64,000 bases of DNA from Nocardioides faecalis (GTDB lineage Bacteria; Actinomycetota; Actinomycetes; Propionibacteriales; Nocardioidaceae). A program made the position numbers and the translations under genes. The stretch spans positions 2,790,001 through 2,854,000 of the forward strand of contig NZ_CP074406.1 in NCBI RefSeq assembly GCF_018388425.1, in the 5' to 3' direction. Under the pieces are notes generated by a model, which did no database searches, had not been told where the DNA came from, and worked only from the letters and a program-made list of their open reading frames with translations. Below are positions 44,033 to 56,742 of this stretch, in pieces. Positions within the stretch are counted from its first letter, which is position 1, and each line of letters begins with the position of its first letter.

Positions 44033-45121
44033 ATGAGCCTGCTCACACGACGTCACCGCCTCACGCGCTCCGCGGCCTGCGCGGCCGTCACCGTGGTCGG
44101 GTTGTTGGCCTCGCTGGGACTGACGTCGTGCGCCGACTCCGGCCACGCGCCGGACGAGGGCACCCGACCCGTGCTCGCCCAAGCCGGCCAGCAGACGGCG
44201 CGGGTCAACGACCGGCACGTCATCGCGATCTCGGTCGACGGGCTCAACCCCCGCGCGCTGAGCAAGCTCGGCCGCAAGCGGACACCGAACCTGCACGCCC
44301 TGGTCTTCGACGAGGGTGCCGGCACGGTCAACGCCCGCACCCAGACCGAGATGACGGTGACGCTGCCCAACCACACGAGCATGGTCACCGGGCGTCGCAT
44401 CGCCGCCGACAAGGGTGGGCACGGGGTGACGTGGAACAGCGAGTCGGACCACCGCTCGGTGCACCAGGCCGCCGGCGAGGACGTCGGCTCGGTCTTCCGG
44501 CAGGTCCACGCCGCCGGCGGCCGGACCGGCGTCTACGCGACGAAGGCCAAGTTCGCGCTCTTCAAGCGCTCCTGGCCGGGCGCGGTGGACCGCAACGTGA
44601 TCAAGGTGGAGAACAACACGGCCGCGGTGCGGGCACTGCGCTCGGACCTGGCGTCACGCCCGCCCTCGTTCGCCTTCCTGCACCTCGGCAAGCCCGACCA
44701 GGCCGGGCACCGCTCCGGTTGGCTCGGCAAGCGCTACCTGAAGGCGGTGCGGACCGTGGACCGGCTGCTCGGCTCGGTGATGCGCCAGGTGCGGAGCACG
44801 CCCGCGCTGCGCGGCTCCACCGTGATCGTGCTGACCTCCGACCACGGCGGCCCCAAGGGCGACAAGAACCACTCCGACCGTCGCGACATCCAGAACTACC
44901 GGGTGCCGTTCGCCATCTGGGGGGCCGGCGTCGACAACGTCGGTCTCTACCGGCTGAACCCGCAGCGCGCCACGCCCGGTCGTGGCCGGCCCGGCCCCGG
45001 TGCGGCGCGGCAGCCGATCCGCAACGGCGATCTCGGCAACGTCAGCCTCAGCCTGCTCGGCCTGCCGCCGATCCCGGGCAGCAAGTGGGGTCGCGGGCAG
45101 GACCTCACCTGGCGCCGCTGA
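44033..45121 (+). CDS. Secreted alkaline-phosphatase-fold phosphodiesterase/pyrophosphatase (lipoprotein)
   Basis: A 362-aa protein with a signal peptide and lipobox-like ASLGLTSC (Cys ~33). The domain is a type I phosphodiesterase/nucleotide pyrophosphatase: [15 protein letters not shown] carries the first metal Asp, [11 protein letters not shown] the nucleophile Thr/Ser region, [14 protein letters not shown] and [13 protein letters not shown] the remaining metal His/Asp. It hydrolyses phosphodiester or pyrophosphate bonds outside the cell; the substrate is unknown. Its last 17 nt overlap the 3' end of the convergent acyltransferase gene. Start ATG at 44033. Confidence 0.85.
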   Translation: MSLLTRRHRLTRSAACAAVTVVGLLASLGLTSCADSGHAPDEGTRPVLAQAGQQTARVNDRHVIAISVDGLNPRALSKLGRKRTPNLHALVFDEGAGTVNARTQTEMTVTLPNHTSMVTGRRIAADKGGHGVTWNSESDHRSVHQAAGEDVGSVFRQVHAAGGRTGVYATKAKFALFKRSWPGAVDRNVIKVENNTAAVRALRSDLASRPPSFAFLHLGKPDQAGHRSGWLGKRYLKAVRTVDRLLGSVMRQVRSTPALRGSTVIVLTSDHGGPKGDKNHSDRRDIQNYRVPFAIWGAGVDNVGLYRLNPQRATPGRGRPGPGAARQPIRNGDLGNVSLSLLGLPPIPGSKWGRGQDLTWRR

Positions 45122-47180
45122 GCCCGTCGCCGAGCAGCTCGCCGAGGTCTCCGGCCACCCGTCTGGCCCAGCTGTGCGAGACGTGGTCGTCGTCGAAGTA
45201 GACGAACTCTCGCCCGACCACCACCGGGCACCCGCCGTCGTGGCACACCAGGGGGGTGACCGAGACGTAGCGGGCACCGATCTTCTCGGCCGCCCGCTGG
45301 GTCAGGACGTTGCTGTCGGTCTCCGGGGTGCCGGAGTCGGCGGCCAGGCAGCTGTCGAGGGTGGCCTCGGGGTCGGTCACGCACGCGCCCGCCTCGACCG
45401 GACGTGAGGGCAGGTCGGAGAGCACCAACAGCCGCGGCGCGGTGGCGGACAGCGCCGTGAGGGTCGAGGTGACGGCCGCGGACCACGCCTCCTCCCTCGA
45501 GGTTCCCTCGGTCGGCCGGAGCCCGTGGTAGCCGCGCGCCGTGACGACCACCGCCGTCGGGTCGAGGCTCGGCACGGTGGCCCGCGCCCAGGCGCGGAAC
45601 TCCTCGCACTCGACGTAGTCCTCGCCGCGGAACCGCTGCGGGTAGTCGTACGGCGAGCAGCCGTGCTTGACCATCGGGACCACGGCGAAGCCTTCGGCCT
45701 TGCCGAGGACGTCGAAGGCTGGCAGCCACATGCCGGCGTGCGAGTCGCCGATCAGCACGATGGTGCGCGTCGCGTCGGCGTCGCCGAAGCGGCACAGCCG
45801 CGCCGAGGTGCCCTCCCACCACGCCTGGCACTTGGTGGGGATGTGCTTGTGCCAGATGTCCTCGGTGAGCCCCTCGACGTCGAGGCCGCCGGGGACCGGC
45901 GCCCCGGCGCGGGCGGCTCGCACCGCCGCGCGCAGCGCGACCATCGGGTCCGGGTCCTCCTGGGCGCGCACCAGGTCGGGGTTCTCGCGGGCGAACTCCA
46001 CCGCCGCCTGCTGCCGGGACTCCAGCTGCGCCTCGGCGAGGGCGATGCTGGCCGAGGCCGCGACCAGCACGACCGCCACGCTCGCCGGCCACAGCGCCAA
46101 CGCCCGCACCGGCACCCGCTGCAGCCACTGCCAGGTCATGGCCGGGCGCTCGACGAGGTGGTAGCTGAGCATCGACAGCACGAGCACGACGAGCAGCAGG
46201 ACCGTCGTACGACGCACCTCGGGCCAGGTGCCGAGGGCGGTCGCCGGTCCCAGCACGAGCACGGGCCAGTGCCACAGGTACAGCGAGTAGGAGATGTCGC
46301 CGAGGTAGCGCAGCGGCTGGCGCGACAGCAGGCTGCCGACCCAGGTGGCCTGGCTCCCGGCCCCGCCGGCGAGCAGCGCCGCGGCCGAGAGCGTCGGCGC
46401 CAACGCGAGCCACCCCGGCAGCGCGCTGTTCGGCCCCACCAGGGCCAGGGACCCGAGGACCCCGGCGAGCCCGGCGACGGCCAGCAGGGTGCTCAGCCAG
46501 GGCCGAAGCTCACGCAGGACCGGCACGCTGACGGCCACCAGCGCCCCGATCAGGAGCTCGTAGGCACGGGCCGGTGAGGAGTAGTAGGCCTGCACCGGGC
46601 TGTCCGCGGTGTGCCAGACGGCGACGGCGAGCGAACCGGCCGCCAGCAGCGCGACCCACACGGCGGGTCGGGCGCGCCGGGCCAGGAACACGCCGACGAC
46701 CAGCGGCCACAGCAGGTAGAACTGCTCCTCGACCGCCAGCGACCAGTAGTGGCGGAACGGCGAGAGCGCGTCGCTGGCCCAGTAGTCGGAGTCGGTGGCG
46801 GCGAAGCGGACGTTGGCCAGGAACCCGGCGGACCACACCGCGTCCTCCACGTGCAGCCGCAGGGTGCTCAGCGGCTGCAGCCGGTAGCTCGCCGCCAGGG
46901 TCACCGCGGTGACCACGGTCGCCACGGGCAGCAGGCGCCGGGCGCGACGGGCGTAGAAGCGCTTGATGCTGATCCGGCCCGAGCGCTCCCGCTCGGCGAG
47001 CAGCAGGCCGGTGATCAAGAACCCCGAGATCACGAAGAAGACGTCGACGCCGATCACGCCGCCGCCGAGCCCGGGCACGCCGGCGTGGGCGAGGACGACC
47101 AGGAGGACCGCCAGTGCCCGCAGGCCCTGGATGTCCGTGCGCCAGCGCGCGACGGACTGCGCGGCCGCGTCCCCTCTCAC
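45105..47180 (-). CDS. OafA/YrhL-type membrane acyltransferase with C-terminal SGNH domain
   Basis: A 691-aa fusion. Residues ~10-370 are an acyltransferase-3 domain of ~10 membrane helices with RTDIQGLRALAVLLVVLAHA and the GVDVFFVISGFLITGLLL motif, plus FYARRARRLLPVATVV and FRHYWSLAVEEQFYLLWPL. Residues ~430-690 are an SGNH hydrolase-like domain: VLIGDSHAGMWLPAFDVL (Gly-Asp-Ser) and DDDHVSHSWARRVAGDL (Asp-x-x-His). Such fusions O-acetylate cell-surface polysaccharides. GTG at 47180 is used; an ATG at 47222 is also in frame. It overlaps the phosphodiesterase gene end to end by 17 nt. Confidence 0.92.
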   Translation of the reverse strand: MRGDAAAQSVARWRTDIQGLRALAVLLVVLAHAGVPGLGGGVIGVDVFFVISGFLITGLLLAERERSGRISIKRFYARRARRLLPVATVVTAVTLAASYRLQPLSTLRLHVEDAVWSAGFLANVRFAATDSDYWASDALSPFRHYWSLAVEEQFYLLWPLVVGVFLARRARPAVWVALLAAGSLAVAVWHTADSPVQAYYSSPARAYELLIGALVAVSVPVLRELRPWLSTLLAVAGLAGVLGSLALVGPNSALPGWLALAPTLSAAALLAGGAGSQATWVGSLLSRQPLRYLGDISYSLYLWHWPVLVLGPATALGTWPEVRRTTVLLLVVLVLSMLSYHLVERPAMTWQWLQRVPVRALALWPASVAVVLVAASASIALAEAQLESRQQAAVEFARENPDLVRAQEDPDPMVALRAAVRAARAGAPVPGGLDVEGLTEDIWHKHIPTKCQAWWEGTSARLCRFGDADATRTIVLIGDSHAGMWLPAFDVLGKAEGFAVVPMVKHGCSPYDYPQRFRGEDYVECEEFRAWARATVPSLDPTAVVVTARGYHGLRPTEGTSREEAWSAAVTSTLTALSATAPRLLVLSDLPSRPVEAGACVTDPEATLDSCLAADSGTPETDSNVLTQRAAEKIGARYVSVTPLVCHDGGCPVVVGREFVYFDDDHVSHSWARRVAGDLGELLGDGLSGAR

Positions 47181-47268
47181 CACGCGCGAAACAGTAGGGG
47201 CGACGCCGACCGGTGGCCACATCGAGGTCGGGGTGACTCATGCCGCCACCGGTGCGCGGTGGCCGTGC

Positions 47269-50238
<2,970 letters not shown>

Positions 50239-50242
<4 letters not shown>

Positions 50243-50994
50243 GCACGATCATCCCCACCCGCGCCACGGCGGTGCTGCGCACCGAGGTGCGCCTGTTCGC
50301 GCGCGAGCCGGCCTCGCTGTTCTGGATCCTCGTCTTCCCGACCGCACTGCTGTGCGTCATCGGCGCGATCCCGGACTTCCGCGAGCCCGACCCGGCGCTG
50401 GGCGGCCTGCGCACCATCGACCTCTACCTGCCGACCGTGATCCTGCTGTCGATGATCATGGCGTCGTTGATGGCGATGCCTCCGGTGGTCTTCGCCTACC
50501 GCGAGAGCGGCGTGCTGCGCCGGCTCGCGACGACGCCAGTGGGACCAGCTGCGGTGCTCGGCGCCCAGGTCCTGGTGCACGCCGTCGCGGTGCTCGTCTC
50601 CTCGGTGATGGCACTGGTCGTGGGATGGGCGGTCTTCGACATCGAGCTGCCGGGGTCGCTGCTCGGCTACGCGCTGGCCTACCTGTTGGTGCTCCTCGCG
50701 TCGTTCTCGCTCGGAGCGGTCGTCACGGCCCTCTCCCCCAACGGCCGGGTGGGGACGGCGGTCGGCACCATCTTGTTCTTCCCGGCGATGTTCACCGCCG
50801 GGGTGTACCTGCCGGTCCGGGCGATGCCGGACGCGCTGCGCGAGGGACTCGGCTACACGCCGCTGACCGCCGCCGCGGAGGCGATGACCGAGACGCTGGA
50901 GGGCGGCTTCCCCGGCGGGCAGCAGCTTCTGGTGGTCGCCGTGTGGGCGGCGCTGCTCTCGCTGGTCGCGGTGCGCACCTTCCGCTGGGAGTGA
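50239..50994 (+). CDS. ABC-2 transporter permease
   Basis: A 251-aa protein with six predicted helices: LFWILVFPTALLCVIGAIPD first helix, an extracellular loop, LYLPTVILLSMIMASLMAMP, the coupling segment FAYRESGVLRRLATTPVGPA (typical of drug/daunorubicin exporters) and VGTILFFPAMFTAGVYLPVR. GTG at 50239 overlaps the ATPase stop. It forms an exporter with that ATPase and is followed 13 nt later by a sensor kinase, suggesting the two-component pair controls or senses this exporter. Confidence 0.88.
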
Positions 50995-51007
50995 GAGGGT
51001 ACGACGC

Positions 51008-52237
51008 GTGAGTACCGCCACGGCCGGCGCGCAGGAGCAGCACTGGCTTCGCCACCTGCCGCTGGCGCTGCTGGGGGTGGCCGTCGCGGTGGCGCTGGCC
51101 TCCGCCCCGGCGACCGGCGCGGCGTCGCCGGCCGCCCGTCTCCTCGCCCAGCTCGCGCTGGCGGCGGTGACCGCGGCGCTGCTCGCCTGGTGGGCCTACG
51201 GACCGACAGCGGGCGGCAGCCCGCTCCGGTTCGTCGTGCGCACCGTGCTCGCCTTCGCGCTGACCGTGCTCAACCCGCTGTTCTGCGTCTTCGCCTGGAT
51301 CGGGTTCGCCGACGCCGCGGAGGTGTTGCGCGGGCGCTGGGTCTGGGTGGGGTTCGCCGGCACCGCCGCCGCCATGGCCACCGGCCAGTCCGGCGGCCTG
51401 CCGATCGGCTCGGCGGGCCACCTCGCCTTCTTCTTCGCCCTGTTCGCGCTGAACTTCGGCCTGGCCGGTGCGATGGGGCGGGCCGCGCTCCAGATGGAGC
51501 GGACGAGCACGGACCGCGCCGCGGCGATCGCCGAGCTGGAGCGGGCCAACGCCAGCCTCGAGGAGGCGCTGGCGCGCAACGAGGCCCTGCAGGAGACGGT
51601 CGTGGCCCAGGCCCGGGTCGCGGGCGTCCAGGAGGAGCGCCAGCGGCTGGCCCGCGAGATCCACGACACGATCGCGCAGTCGCTGGCCGCGGTGCTCACC
51701 CAGCTGCAGGCCGCCGGCGGGGAGGCCGATCCCGGCCCGCGGATCGTGCGCGCCACCGAGCTGACGCGCACCGCGCTCGCCGACGCACGCCGCTCGGTGA
51801 TGGACCTGTCACCGGCCCCGCTGACCGACGCCGACCTGCCGACGGCGATCGAGGCCGTGGTGCGCACCTTCTCGGCGGCACACCACCCGCTGTGTGCGGA
51901 CCTCGTGGTGGCCGGCGAGGTCCGCGAGCTGCATCCCGAGGTCGAGACGACGGTGCTCCGCGTGGCCCAGGAGGCGCTGGCCAACGTGGCCCGCCACGCC
52001 GGCGCCGCCCGGGTCCTGCTGACCCTGACGTACGACGACGCGGAGCTGATCCTCGACGTCCGCGACGACGGCTCGGGGTTCGAGCCGACGACGGCACCCT
52101 CGGCGTCCTCGTTCGGGCTGCGGGGGATGCGCCAGCGTGCCGAACGGCTGGCCGGCGTCCTCGAGGTGGAGACCGAGCCCGGGGCCGGGACCGCGCTCTC
52201 GCTGCGCCTGCCCGCCTTGGTGCGAGGCGCCGCATGA
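51008..52237 (+). CDS. Membrane sensor histidine kinase (HisKA_3/NarL-partner type)
   Basis: A 409-aa kinase with about five N-terminal helices, a coiled coil (~160-190), the phosphoacceptor RQRLAREIHDTIAQSLAAV (His near residue 220) and a GHKL ATPase domain with RVAQEALANVARHAGAARVL (N box), DVRDDGSGFEP and FGLRGMRQRAERL (G boxes). The absent extracellular loop suggests it senses membrane stress or the transporter itself. GTG at 51008; the stop overlaps the response-regulator start (ATGA). Confidence 0.92.
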   Translation: MSTATAGAQEQHWLRHLPLALLGVAVAVALASAPATGAASPAARLLAQLALAAVTAALLAWWAYGPTAGGSPLRFVVRTVLAFALTVLNPLFCVFAWIGFADAAEVLRGRWVWVGFAGTAAAMATGQSGGLPIGSAGHLAFFFALFALNFGLAGAMGRAALQMERTSTDRAAAIAELERANASLEEALARNEALQETVVAQARVAGVQEERQRLAREIHDTIAQSLAAVLTQLQAAGGEADPGPRIVRATELTRTALADARRSVMDLSPAPLTDADLPTAIEAVVRTFSAAHHPLCADLVVAGEVRELHPEVETTVLRVAQEALANVARHAGAARVLLTLTYDDAELILDVRDDGSGFEPTTAPSASSFGLRGMRQRAERLAGVLEVETEPGAGTALSLRLPALVRGAA

Positions 52238-52857
52238 TCCGGATCCTGGTGGCCGACGACCACCCCGTGGTGCGCGACGGCGTCTCCGCGATGCTGTCCG
52301 CGGTAGCCGACTTCGAGGTCGTCGGCCAGGCCGACAGCGGGCCGGCGGCGGTCGAGCTGGCCGCCGCGCTCGACCCGGACGTGGTGGTGATGGACCTCCG
52401 GATGCCCGGCGGTGGCGGCGTGGACGCCGTACGCGTCATGCAGGCCCGCGGCCTGCGTGCGGCGGTGCTGGTGCTGACCACCTTCGACACCGACGCCGAC
52501 ACCATGGCCGCCATCGAGGCCGGCGCCACCGGCTACCTGCTCAAGGACGCCCCGGCAGCCACCGTGGTCGCCGCCGTGCGCTCCACCGCCGCGGGCGAGA
52601 CGGTGCTCTCCCCCACGGTCGCCACCCGGCTCGCCTCGCACGTACGACGCCCGGCGCGCTCCGCGGCGCTGAGTGCGCGGGAGCGGGAGGTGCTGGTGCT
52701 CGTGGCGCGCGGCAACTCCAACCGCGCGATCGCCAAGGAGCTGTTCGTGAGCGAGGCGACGGTCAAGACGCACCTGGGCCACGTCTACGAGAAACTCGGC
52801 GTCGCGGACCGCGCTGCGGCGGTCGCCGCGGGCTACGAGCGCGGCATCCTGGGCTGA
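52234..52857 (+). CDS. NarL/LuxR-family response regulator
   Basis: A 207-aa regulator. The receiver domain has acidic pocket VADDHPVVRDG, phosphoacceptor Asp in DVVVMDLRMPGGGG (~residue 54) and the KD switch in YLLKDAPAAT. The C-terminal LuxR HTH is LSAREREVLVLVARGNSNRA and IAKELFVSEATVKTHLGHVY. It completes the ABC-ABC-kinase-regulator operon. Confidence 0.94.
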   Translation: MIRILVADDHPVVRDGVSAMLSAVADFEVVGQADSGPAAVELAAALDPDVVVMDLRMPGGGGVDAVRVMQARGLRAAVLVLTTFDTDADTMAAIEAGATGYLLKDAPAATVVAAVRSTAAGETVLSPTVATRLASHVRRPARSAALSAREREVLVLVARGNSNRAIAKELFVSEATVKTHLGHVYEKLGVADRAAAVAAGYERGILG

Positions 52858-52888
52858 GCCCAGGGCCGCGTCAGGGTGTCCGGGTGCC

Positions 52889-53179
52889 TCAGGCAGCGCC
52901 GCCGGCGACGGCCGGCAGGATGACGACCTGGTCGCCGTCGGAGAGCTCGGCGTCGAGGCTGCCGATGAACCGGACGTCCTCGTCGTTGATGTAGATGTTG
53001 ACGAAGCGACGCAGCTCGGTGCCGCTGTCCTTGTTCTCCACCAGCCGGTCCTTGATGCCGGGGTGGCCGGCCTCGAGCGAGTCGATGAGCGCGCTCAGGT
53101 TGGCGCCCTCGGCGTTGACGGCCTTCTCACCACCGGTGTAGGTGCGCAGGATGGTCGGGATCCGGACCTCGATGGCCAT
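52889..53179 (-). CDS. cysO: CysO, ubiquitin-like sulfur carrier for cysteine synthesis
   Basis: A 96-aa MoaD/ThiS-fold protein (IEVRIPTILRTYTGGEKAV; NIYINDEDVRFIGSLDAELS; VVILPAVAGGAA). In M. tuberculosis the C-terminal Gly-Gly is thiocarboxylated and gives sulfur to CysM; here the GG is followed by two extra alanines, so trimming would be needed first. ATG at 53179, one nt after the mec stop. It is separated from cysM. Confidence 0.93.
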   Translation of the reverse strand: MAIEVRIPTILRTYTGGEKAVNAEGANLSALIDSLEAGHPGIKDRLVENKDSGTELRRFVNIYINDEDVRFIGSLDAELSDGDQVVILPAVAGGAA

Positions 53180-53180
53180 G

Positions 53181-53630
53181 TCAGCCAGTCTCCTCTGTCG
53201 ACGTGCTCTCGTTGTCGACGACGATGACCTCTTCCTCGGTCACCACGCCGTCGATGATTCTGTAGGACCTGAACTCCACGGGGCCGGGGTTATTCCCGTG
53301 CTCGGTGGTGCTGACCAGCACATAGTGCGCGCCGGGCTCGGCGGCCAGGTTGATGTCGGTCACGCTCGGATACGCCTCGGTGGCGGTGTGCGAGTGGTAG
53401 ATCACCACCGGCTCCTCGTCCCGGTCGTCCATCTCCCGGTACAGGCGGAGCAGGTCGGTGGAGTCGTACTCGTAGAACGTGGGGCTGCCGGCGGCATTGA
53501 CCATCTCGATCAGCCGCACCGGGCGGTCGCTGCCGATCGGGCCCGCGACCATTCCGCAGGCCTCGACCGGGTGGTCCCGCTTGGCGTGCTCGACGATGCC
53601 GTCGTACGTCGCCTGGTCGATCCTCAACAC
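53181..53630 (-). CDS. mec: Mec, JAMM/MPN+ zinc peptidase acting on CysO-cysteine
   Basis: A 149-aa M67 peptidase. Catalytic Glu in DHPVEACGMV (~residue 21) and the JAMM core YHSHTATEAYPSVTDI (HxH-x7-S-x2-D). In mycobacteria it releases cysteine from the CysO-Cys adduct. GTG at 53630 agrees with the family start; the frame runs on upstream without a better one. It is adjacent to cysO. Confidence 0.93.
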   Translation of the reverse strand: MLRIDQATYDGIVEHAKRDHPVEACGMVAGPIGSDRPVRLIEMVNAAGSPTFYEYDSTDLLRLYREMDDRDEEPVVIYHSHTATEAYPSVTDINLAAEPGAHYVLVSTTEHGNNPGPVEFRSYRIIDGVVTEEEVIVVDNESTSTEETG

Positions 53631-53722
53631 GCCACCCAGCCTATGGGGTGCGCGCCCAGCGCTGGGCATCGGCCCGGATGCCGCCGCTGCGGCATCCGGC
53701 TCGCTGCTGTCGCCCGGCCGGC

Positions 53723-54595
53723 TCAGTTCCTCTCGACGGGGAGGAAGAGCACGTCGGTCGTGCGCTCGATGGCGCGGAGGTCGATCGGGGCGCCGTCCAG
53801 GTCGGTGGCCCGGTAGCCGAGCGCGAGCAGCTCGTCGAGCACGACGAGCTCCTTCTCCCAGTCCGGGTGCCCGGTGCCCCAGCCGATCTCGCAGAGCAGG
53901 ACCGGGCGGGGCTGCCAGGTGGCGAGCACGCCGAGCAGTCCGCGCAGGACGAGGTACTCCGCGCCCTCGACGTCGATCTTCACCAGGTCGGGCCGCACCT
54001 GCAGGCCGAGGCCGTCGAAGCGGCGGATCCGCACCGTCGTCTCGTCCATGTCCTCGGTGGCGCGGTCCGCGATCAGGGTGTTCCACCCCAGGTTGCCCTT
54101 CCCCAGCCACATCTGGAAGGAGTCGTCGGTCTCGCCGAGGCCGAACGCGTGCACCGACAGCGCCGCGAGCGGCAGGCCCTCGAGCGTGCGCGGGATGTAG
54201 CCGGCGAGTCGCGGAACCGGCTCGAAGAGGTGCACGACGCCCTGGAAGCCGCAGCGCTCGGTGACCACCTTGGTGAAGTACCCGACGTTCCCGCCGATGT
54301 CGAACATGACCCCGTCGCGGGGCAGGTAGGGCGCGATCGCGTCCGCCAGCCGCTCGTACGACGCCCGGCGCGGCGCGAAGAACTTCTGCAACGCCTCGAA
54401 GCTGGCGTCGCCGGCGCTGACCATCGGCGGCGCCGGCTTGCGGGGCTTGGCGACGGGCGGCGGGGGCGCGGGGATGCCGCCCGGGTAGAGCTGTCCCGCG
54501 AGCCACCGGCGTCCGGTGGCCACCAGCTCTGGGGCGCCCCCTCGTCGGAGCGCGGCGCGCACGGCCTGGGGCTTGGTGCGGACGGGACTGTTCAT
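53723..54595 (-). CDS. FkbM-family SAM methyltransferase
   Basis: A 290-aa methyltransferase. SAM-binding motif MFDIGGNVGYFTKVV (~residue 95), the FkbM-specific DLVKIDVEGAEYLVLRGLL (~195) and post-motif CEIGWGTGHPDWEKEL. Family members O-methylate sugars, macrolides or surface glycans. The N-terminal ~60 residues are basic and Pro-rich (GGIPAPPPPVAKPRKPAPP). ATG at 54595 follows ACGGAGGTCGC. It interrupts the DUF2017-mec order. Confidence 0.85.
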   Translation of the reverse strand: MNSPVRTKPQAVRAALRRGGAPELVATGRRWLAGQLYPGGIPAPPPPVAKPRKPAPPMVSAGDASFEALQKFFAPRRASYERLADAIAPYLPRDGVMFDIGGNVGYFTKVVTERCGFQGVVHLFEPVPRLAGYIPRTLEGLPLAALSVHAFGLGETDDSFQMWLGKGNLGWNTLIADRATEDMDETTVRIRRFDGLGLQVRPDLVKIDVEGAEYLVLRGLLGVLATWQPRPVLLCEIGWGTGHPDWEKELVVLDELLALGYRATDLDGAPIDLRAIERTTDVLFLPVERN

Positions 54596-54733
54596 GCGAC
54601 CTCCGTGGGACGGGGTTGTCACGCTCTCCCCGCGCACCCTAGTCGCCGCGACGGCCCGCCACCGGGGAATCGCCGATCAGATCCCGGATCGCGCCCGGCA
54701 CCCCCGATCGCCGCTGCGCGGCGAGCCAGGCGC

Positions 54734-55675
54734 TCAGGCGGCGCGCTTGGCCGCGAGCCGCTCCGGGGTCGGCCAGCGCACGTCGCGCACCCAGCCCAGC
54801 TTCTCCATGAGCCAGATGATCCGGGCCGAGGAGTCGAGCTGGAACCGGCCGACGCCGTGCCGCGCGGAGGTGGGGTCGGCGTGGTGCAGGTTGTGCCAGG
54901 ACTCCCCGCCCGAGGGGATCGCCAGCCACCACACGTTGCCGGAGAAGTCGCGGGAGGCGAAGGGCCGCTCCCCCACGGCGTGGCAGATCGAGTTGATCGA
55001 CCAGGTGACGTGGTGGATCAGGCCGATCCGCACGACGCTGCCCCAGAAGAACGCGGTGAGGGCGCCCTGCCAGGACCAGGTCAGCGCGAACCCGAGCAGC
55101 GGCGGGAGCAGGATCGAGACCAGCACGAACACCCAGAAGTTCCGCGAGATCCGGACCAGGTCGCGGTCCTTGGCGAGGTCGGGGGCGAACTTGTCGATCG
55201 GGGTCTGCTCGGGGTCGAAGAGCCAGCCCACGTGTGCCCAGACCAGGCCCTTGGTGAGGCCGCGCAGGTTGTTGCCGTAACGCCACGGCGAGTGCGGGTC
55301 GCCGTCCTTGTCGGAGAACTTGTGGTGCTTGCGGTGGTCGGCGACCCAGCGGATGACCGGCCCCTGGACGGCCATCGAGCCGGAGACCGCGAGCGCGATC
55401 TTCACCGCCCGGTTCGGCTTGAAGGACTTGTGCGTGAACAGCCGGTGGTAGCCGACGGTGATGCCGTGCAGGGTGATCCCGTACATCACGAACGTGATCG
55501 CCACGTCGCTCCAGCCGAGCCAGCCGCCCCAGGCGACGGGCACGGCGGCGAGGATCGCCACGAACGGCACGGCGATGAAGAGCCCCAGGGCGATCCGCTC
55601 GGGCCAGGACTGGTGGTCGGCACCCCGCGTCACGCGTGTCGGGGCGGCTGCCGAGCGGTCGTCGATCGCAGTCAT
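54734..55675 (-). CDS. Membrane acyl-CoA delta-9-type fatty acid desaturase
   Basis: A 313-aa protein with four membrane helices and the three His boxes: HRLFTHKSF (~residue 78), HRKHHKFSDKDGDPHSP (~115) and GESWHNLHHADPTSARH (~265). This is the di-iron stearoyl-CoA desaturase arrangement, which introduces a double bond in saturated acyl chains. An electron donor is not encoded nearby. ATG at 55675. Confidence 0.93.
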   Translation of the reverse strand: MTAIDDRSAAAPTRVTRGADHQSWPERIALGLFIAVPFVAILAAVPVAWGGWLGWSDVAITFVMYGITLHGITVGYHRLFTHKSFKPNRAVKIALAVSGSMAVQGPVIRWVADHRKHHKFSDKDGDPHSPWRYGNNLRGLTKGLVWAHVGWLFDPEQTPIDKFAPDLAKDRDLVRISRNFWVFVLVSILLPPLLGFALTWSWQGALTAFFWGSVVRIGLIHHVTWSINSICHAVGERPFASRDFSGNVWWLAIPSGGESWHNLHHADPTSARHGVGRFQLDSSARIIWLMEKLGWVRDVRWPTPERLAAKRAA

Positions 55676-55792
55676 CGGTGCTCCATGTTGCCTGTCGAGG
55701 TGGGCGGGCGCCCACGCCTGAGCCTAGGCGGTACCCCGCTCGCCTGGGAGCACGCCCCGTGACCCGGGACACCCTGCGGCTGAGGGCACGCG

Positions 55793-56395
55793 TCAGGCGA
55801 GCGCCTGCACGAGGGTCTCCTGCAAGAAGCCGAGCCACTCGTAGATGTGGTGGGCCTGGGCGGCGGGGTCCTCGTCGGGCAGGGAGTACCAGTGGTCCTC
55901 GTCGCCCTCCTCGACACCGAGCCGCGTGCCGAGCGCGAGACGCAGGTCGGTGAAGCTGCGCAGCCACACCAGCGCGGTCTCCTGGTCGAGCTCGACGTCG
56001 ATGGTGAGCTCGTCGTCGCTGGGCTCCGGCGGCAGGCCCGCCTCGTCGAGGGTGTCGATGATGGTCGCGGCGGCGCGGGCCTTGCCGTCGCGCAGCGCAC
56101 CCTCGGTGAACCGGCGGAACTCTCCGGCGGCCTCCGGGTCCTCGCGGTAGGCGTTGGGGAAGAGCCGCTGCAGCACCGGGTCCTCCGGCGCCGTGGTGGG
56201 CCCGGAGAAGTCGAGGAGCGCCTCGAGCGGGTCGCGGTCCACCGCCGTGACGGCGGACTCGTTGTGCAGCAGCTCGACGAGCTGGGCGGCCAGCGAGCGC
56301 AGCAGGTCGGCCTCGAACGCCGTGAACGTGGCGTGGACGCGCTTGCTGCGCCGGTGGCGCACGAAGCCGGAGGTCGGTGAGGGCACCGCTCTCAC
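55793..56395 (-). CDS. DUF2017 protein (Rv1332-like)
   Basis: A 200-aa helical soluble protein: [40 protein letters not shown] and the C-terminal [20 protein letters not shown]. It matches the actinobacterial DUF2017 family found directly after clpS. Its GTG at 56395 overlaps the clpS stop (GTGA), suggesting a linked role in ClpS/ClpCP proteolysis, but none is established. Confidence 0.88.
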   Translation of the reverse strand: MRAVPSPTSGFVRHRRSKRVHATFTAFEADLLRSLAAQLVELLHNESAVTAVDRDPLEALLDFSGPTTAPEDPVLQRLFPNAYREDPEAAGEFRRFTEGALRDGKARAAATIIDTLDEAGLPPEPSDDELTIDVELDQETALVWLRSFTDLRLALGTRLGVEEGDEDHWYSLPDEDPAAQAHHIYEWLGFLQETLVQALA

Positions 56396-56700
56396 TCGGC
56401 CTTCGACAGGGTGGCCCACAGGCCGTACTCGTGCATCGCCTGCACGTCGCGCTCCATCTCCTCGCGGCTGCCGGAGCTGACCGTGGAACGGCCCTCCTCG
56501 TGCACCTCGCGCATCAGCTTCTCGGCCTTCCGCTTGCTGTAGCCGAAGTGCTTCTGGAAGACGAAGGTCACGTACGACATCAGGTTGACGGGGTCGTTCC
56601 ACACGACGGTGACCCAGGGGGTGTCGGCCATCGTGATCTCGTCCGGGATGAGGTCCTGCTGGACTCCCGGATCCACCTCGACAGGGCTCGCGGTCGTCAC
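56392..56700 (-). CDS. clpS: ClpS, N-end rule adaptor of the Clp protease
   Basis: A 102-aa adaptor. The N-terminal ~25 residues are flexible; the core has [20 protein letters not shown] (the conserved NDP.. segment that binds N-degrons), [20 protein letters not shown] and [20 protein letters not shown]. It brings N-degron substrates to ClpC. ATG at 56700; overlaps the DUF2017 start. Confidence 0.94.
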   Translation of the reverse strand: MTTASPVEVDPGVQQDLIPDEITMADTPWVTVVWNDPVNLMSYVTFVFQKHFGYSKRKAEKLMREVHEEGRSTVSSGSREEMERDVQAMHEYGLWATLSKAE

Positions 56701-56742
56701 GGCCCCATGTTCGCACAGGCCGTGAGAGGCACCGGAGGCGCC

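Noticed and set aside
44033..45121. Calling the lipoprotein a true alkaline phosphatase
   Set aside because: The metal-site pattern fits the broader phosphodiesterase/pyrophosphatase group, and substrate cannot be inferred.
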